A program made the translations under genes and the position numbers. This document shows positions 63,301-64,000 of a DNA stretch of 64,000 bases, one piece after another; positions within the stretch are counted from its first letter, which is position 1; every line of letters begins with the position of its first letter. The stretch is from Thamnaconus septentrionalis (taxonomy: Eukaryota > Chordata > Actinopteri > Tetraodontiformes > Monacanthidae): NCBI GenBank assembly GCA_009823395.1, contig CM020502.1:2599001-2663000 (forward strand), read 5' to 3'. Under the pieces are notes generated by a model. That model made no database searches and was not told where the DNA came from. It was given only the letters and a program-made list of their open reading frames with translations.

Positions 63301-63904
63301 AGATAGGTGGGTTTTTTTTCATGTTCATTCTCGAAATTTATAAAAAAAAACAAAAACAGTGACAAGTTGGTTTAAGATGGTTCGCACCTTATAAGCCCTG
63401 AGGGAAATATTCAGAGGCGATGATGAAACAAAATTCTGAATTTAAAAAACAAACATATACGTTTTTGTTTTTTTTTATAAAAAGCGCCAATTTTTTACTG
63501 GCAAATCACTTAGCGACTTTTATATTGTAGGTGCACGAAGGTGACTTGACTTATGCCCGACCCCCCCGGTTTTAAAAAAATCAATCTAGAGAAGCAGCGT
63601 TTCACCATTTCACCGAATGTTCCGCCGTCCTACAGGAACGAGCACGGAAACGACACACAAATGAATGAACACGCAACTGCACGGGTGGCTGTCACGGAGC
63701 CCATGCGCACAGGGACACGCACACGGACACACATACACACACACAATCAGTCACTCGGAGACAAACAGCCAGACACATTTGATGCTGTGTTCCCCACAAT
63801 GAGCCCCGGCTCCCTGAGATGAATGGGGTTCCCACGCCTCTCCCAAGGAGTGCAGGGCACAGCCTCCTCCTCCTCCTCCTCCTCCTCCTCCATCTCCTCT
63901 CAGC

Positions 63905-63938
<34 letters not shown>

Positions 63939-64000
63939 TGCATCAAAAATGAACGCTCTTACTAAAACATATATCTTTTTTTTTTTTTTGCATAATTCCG
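63301..64000. other. Right edge of the window, no gene recognised
   Basis: Mixed sequence with a (CTC)n tract at about 63863-63892 and a (CA)n tract at 63907-63935. No exon was identified. Confidence 0.5.

Overview
This window is vertebrate nuclear DNA, almost certainly from a teleost fish (most likely a percomorph). Genes have short exons with GT-AG introns. The noncoding DNA is full of (CA)n, (AT)n, (CT)n and (TATC)n microsatellites and of truncated fish-type LINE tails and nonautonomous DNA transposons. No prokaryotic or viral feature was seen. Three protein-coding genes can be read confidently: fbln1 (3' end only, + strand), atxn10 (complete, + strand) and wnt7b (complete coding region, - strand). 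This is the same order and orientation as FBLN1-ATXN10-WNT7B on human chromosome 22q13.31, so the window is an old conserved block.

Layout. 1-545: terminal exon and 3'UTR of the fibulin-1 C-type isoform. 2166-4073: three terminal exons and 3'UTR of the fibulin-1 D-type isoform. 4801-12704: promoter, 11 coding exons (470 aa) and poly(A) signals of ataxin-10. 12705-14690: convergent intergenic space. 14692-24283 (minus strand): wnt7b, with a ~2 kb 3'UTR, four coding exons (354 aa), short introns 1-3 and a possible TATA box upstream. 24300-53900: about 30 kb with no recognisable gene; it holds microsatellites, TE remnants and several high-complexity segments that may be regulatory. 53950-63300: a long CpG-rich, polypurine/polypyrimidine-rich block with CCAAT and CRE motifs. 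This looks like a CpG-island promoter region, but no coding exon could be assigned to it.

The three genes are not a pathway. Fibulin-1 is an extracellular-matrix glycoprotein, ataxin-10 a cytoplasmic ARM-like protein, and Wnt7b a secreted lipid-modified ligand. They are neighbours through conserved synteny, perhaps kept together by long-range wnt7b regulation. No new biological system was found. The observations most worth checking are three interleaved perfect inverted repeats at 31011-31081, the irregular atxn10 exon 10/11 splice junction, the unassigned CpG-rich block, and the use of the '[17 protein letters not shown]'-type first exon for wnt7b.
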